Below are positions 63,587-64,000 of a stretch of DNA of 64,000 nt, in pieces. Source of the DNA: Nitrospirales bacterium LBB_01. GTDB lineage: Bacteria > Nitrospirota > Thermodesulfovibrionia > Thermodesulfovibrionales > Magnetobacteriaceae. The notes beneath the pieces were generated by a model. That model was not told where the DNA came from and made no database searches. It saw only the letters and a program-made list of their open reading frames with translations. A program made the position numbers and the translations under genes. The stretch's first letter is position 1; every line of letters starts with the position of its first letter. Location: the NCBI GenBank assembly GCA_004376055.2, contig CP049016.1, forward strand, positions 2,418,001 through 2,482,000. The letters are read 5' to 3'.

Positions 63587-64000
63587 ATGATGGACAAAGA
63601 GAAATTAAAGAAATACTTAAAAACGATGAAAAAGCCGCAGTCTTTTGGGGAGCTCTCTAAGCGGCTCTGTGGAACTTCAAAAGAGACCCGTTTGCTTAAA
63701 AAATATCTGAGGGAACAGGTGAGGCTTGGAGTTGTGGTACGTACCAAAAACGGTCACTATGGGCCTGCTGAGGGGATGGGTCTTGCCAGTGGCTATTTTG
63801 AAGCCCACAGGGGAGGCTATGGGTTTGTCATAGTAGATAAGCCCGGAGAAAGAGACATATTTATTCCCGGCAGAAAGACAAACGGAGCAATGGACAACGA
63901 CCGCGTTATCGTAAGAATGGAGGACACAAGACGTCGTGAGGGCTCCATAGTGCAGGTGGTTGAAAGGGTCTGCGATAAGGTCTTTGGACGGGTTGATTAT
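63587..64000 (+). CDS. rnr: Ribonuclease R, N-terminal part (partial)
   Basis: The first 138 residues include an HTH-like region (SFGELSKRLCGTSKETRLLK) and a cold-shock-type RNA-binding domain (YGFVIVDKPGERDIFIPGRK). These match the beginning of RNase R/VacB. The catalytic RNB domain lies beyond the window. Two adjacent ATGs are possible starts (63587, 63590). Confidence 0.88.
   Translation, partial: MMDKEKLKKYLKTMKKPQSFGELSKRLCGTSKETRLLKKYLREQVRLGVVVRTKNGHYGPAEGMGLASGYFEAHRGGYGFVIVDKPGERDIFIPGRKTNGAMDNDRVIVRMEDTRRREGSIVQVVERVCDKVFGRVDY

Overview
The window looks like chromosome from a magnetotactic bacterium, most likely of the phylum Nitrospirota (Ca. Magnetobacterium type). On the minus strand, the first 11.4 kb carry a recognisable magnetosome gene cluster: mamI, mamA, mamB, mamQ, mamM, mamP and mamK, plus a second actin-like gene of the Mad28 kind. 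The mam genes lie in compact tandem order. Extra genes among them (a coiled-coil protein, an acidic repeat protein, a LapA-like protein, an EcsC-family protein, a 4-TM histidine-rich protein and a response regulator) fit the Nitrospirota/Desulfobacterota style of cluster rather than the Magnetospirillum one. The DNA is moderately AT-rich and uses GTG and TTG starts often. The phylum assignment is an inference from gene content; the magnetosome assignment is much firmer.

Layout: (1) 1-11.44 kb, magnetosome cluster on the minus strand, with a candidate promoter at 11417-11444 whose spacer holds a run of nine C and a second promoter at 9169-9197. (2) 11.5-14.4 kb, a composite intergenic repeat, a membrane protein with an FHA protein, then three tandem toxin-antitoxin cassettes with conserved outer parts and divergent partner-binding parts. 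(3) 14.5-18.1 kb, purL-purF. (4) 18.2-27.1 kb, a decaying zone: an ATPase/TPR pseudogene cut by an IS200-type element, a large hybrid histidine kinase split by a 1,311-bp IS3-family element (a 3-bp target duplication allows exact reconstruction), and more toxin-antitoxin genes. (5) 27.2-38 kb, a Uma2 protein, a CheW-CheW-MCP-CheB set, a tungstate ABC transporter (tupABC), an HD-GYP protein and a USP-kinase-USP set. (6) 38.4-46.9 kb, TM2 protein, MltA, a B12-radical-SAM protein, and a glycan-modification set of epimerase, methyltransferases and two paralogous glycosyltransferases. (7) 46.9-50.1 kb, two phage-tail-like genes beside tRNA-Ser(GGA). (8) 50.5-56 kb, an exopolysaccharide set (sugar transferase, AMP-ligase, Zn-dehydrogenase, Wzc-like chain-length/kinase protein). 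(9) 56.2-58.5 kb, tatC/tatB-type genes with envelope proteins. (10) 58.7-64 kb, trxA and the classical ffh-rpsP-khpA-rimM-trmD-rplS-rnhB order, ending in a partial RNase R gene.

How the genes work together: the mam genes encode magnetosome membrane remodelling (MamI, MamQ, MamB), iron transport (MamB/MamM), redox control (MamP and perhaps the 4-TM histidine protein), protein docking (MamA) and chain alignment (MamK, Mad28-like, perhaps the acidic repeat protein as a linker). The chemotaxis and HD-GYP genes could couple motility to signalling. Dispersed hairpin repeats (about 160-260 bp) occupy four intergenic regions, and shorter palindromic pieces sit in frame inside a phage-like gene. The most novel points are the homopolymer-spaced promoter before the magnetosome cluster, the acidic protein with an exact 42-residue repeat, and the triplicated toxin-antitoxin cassettes.
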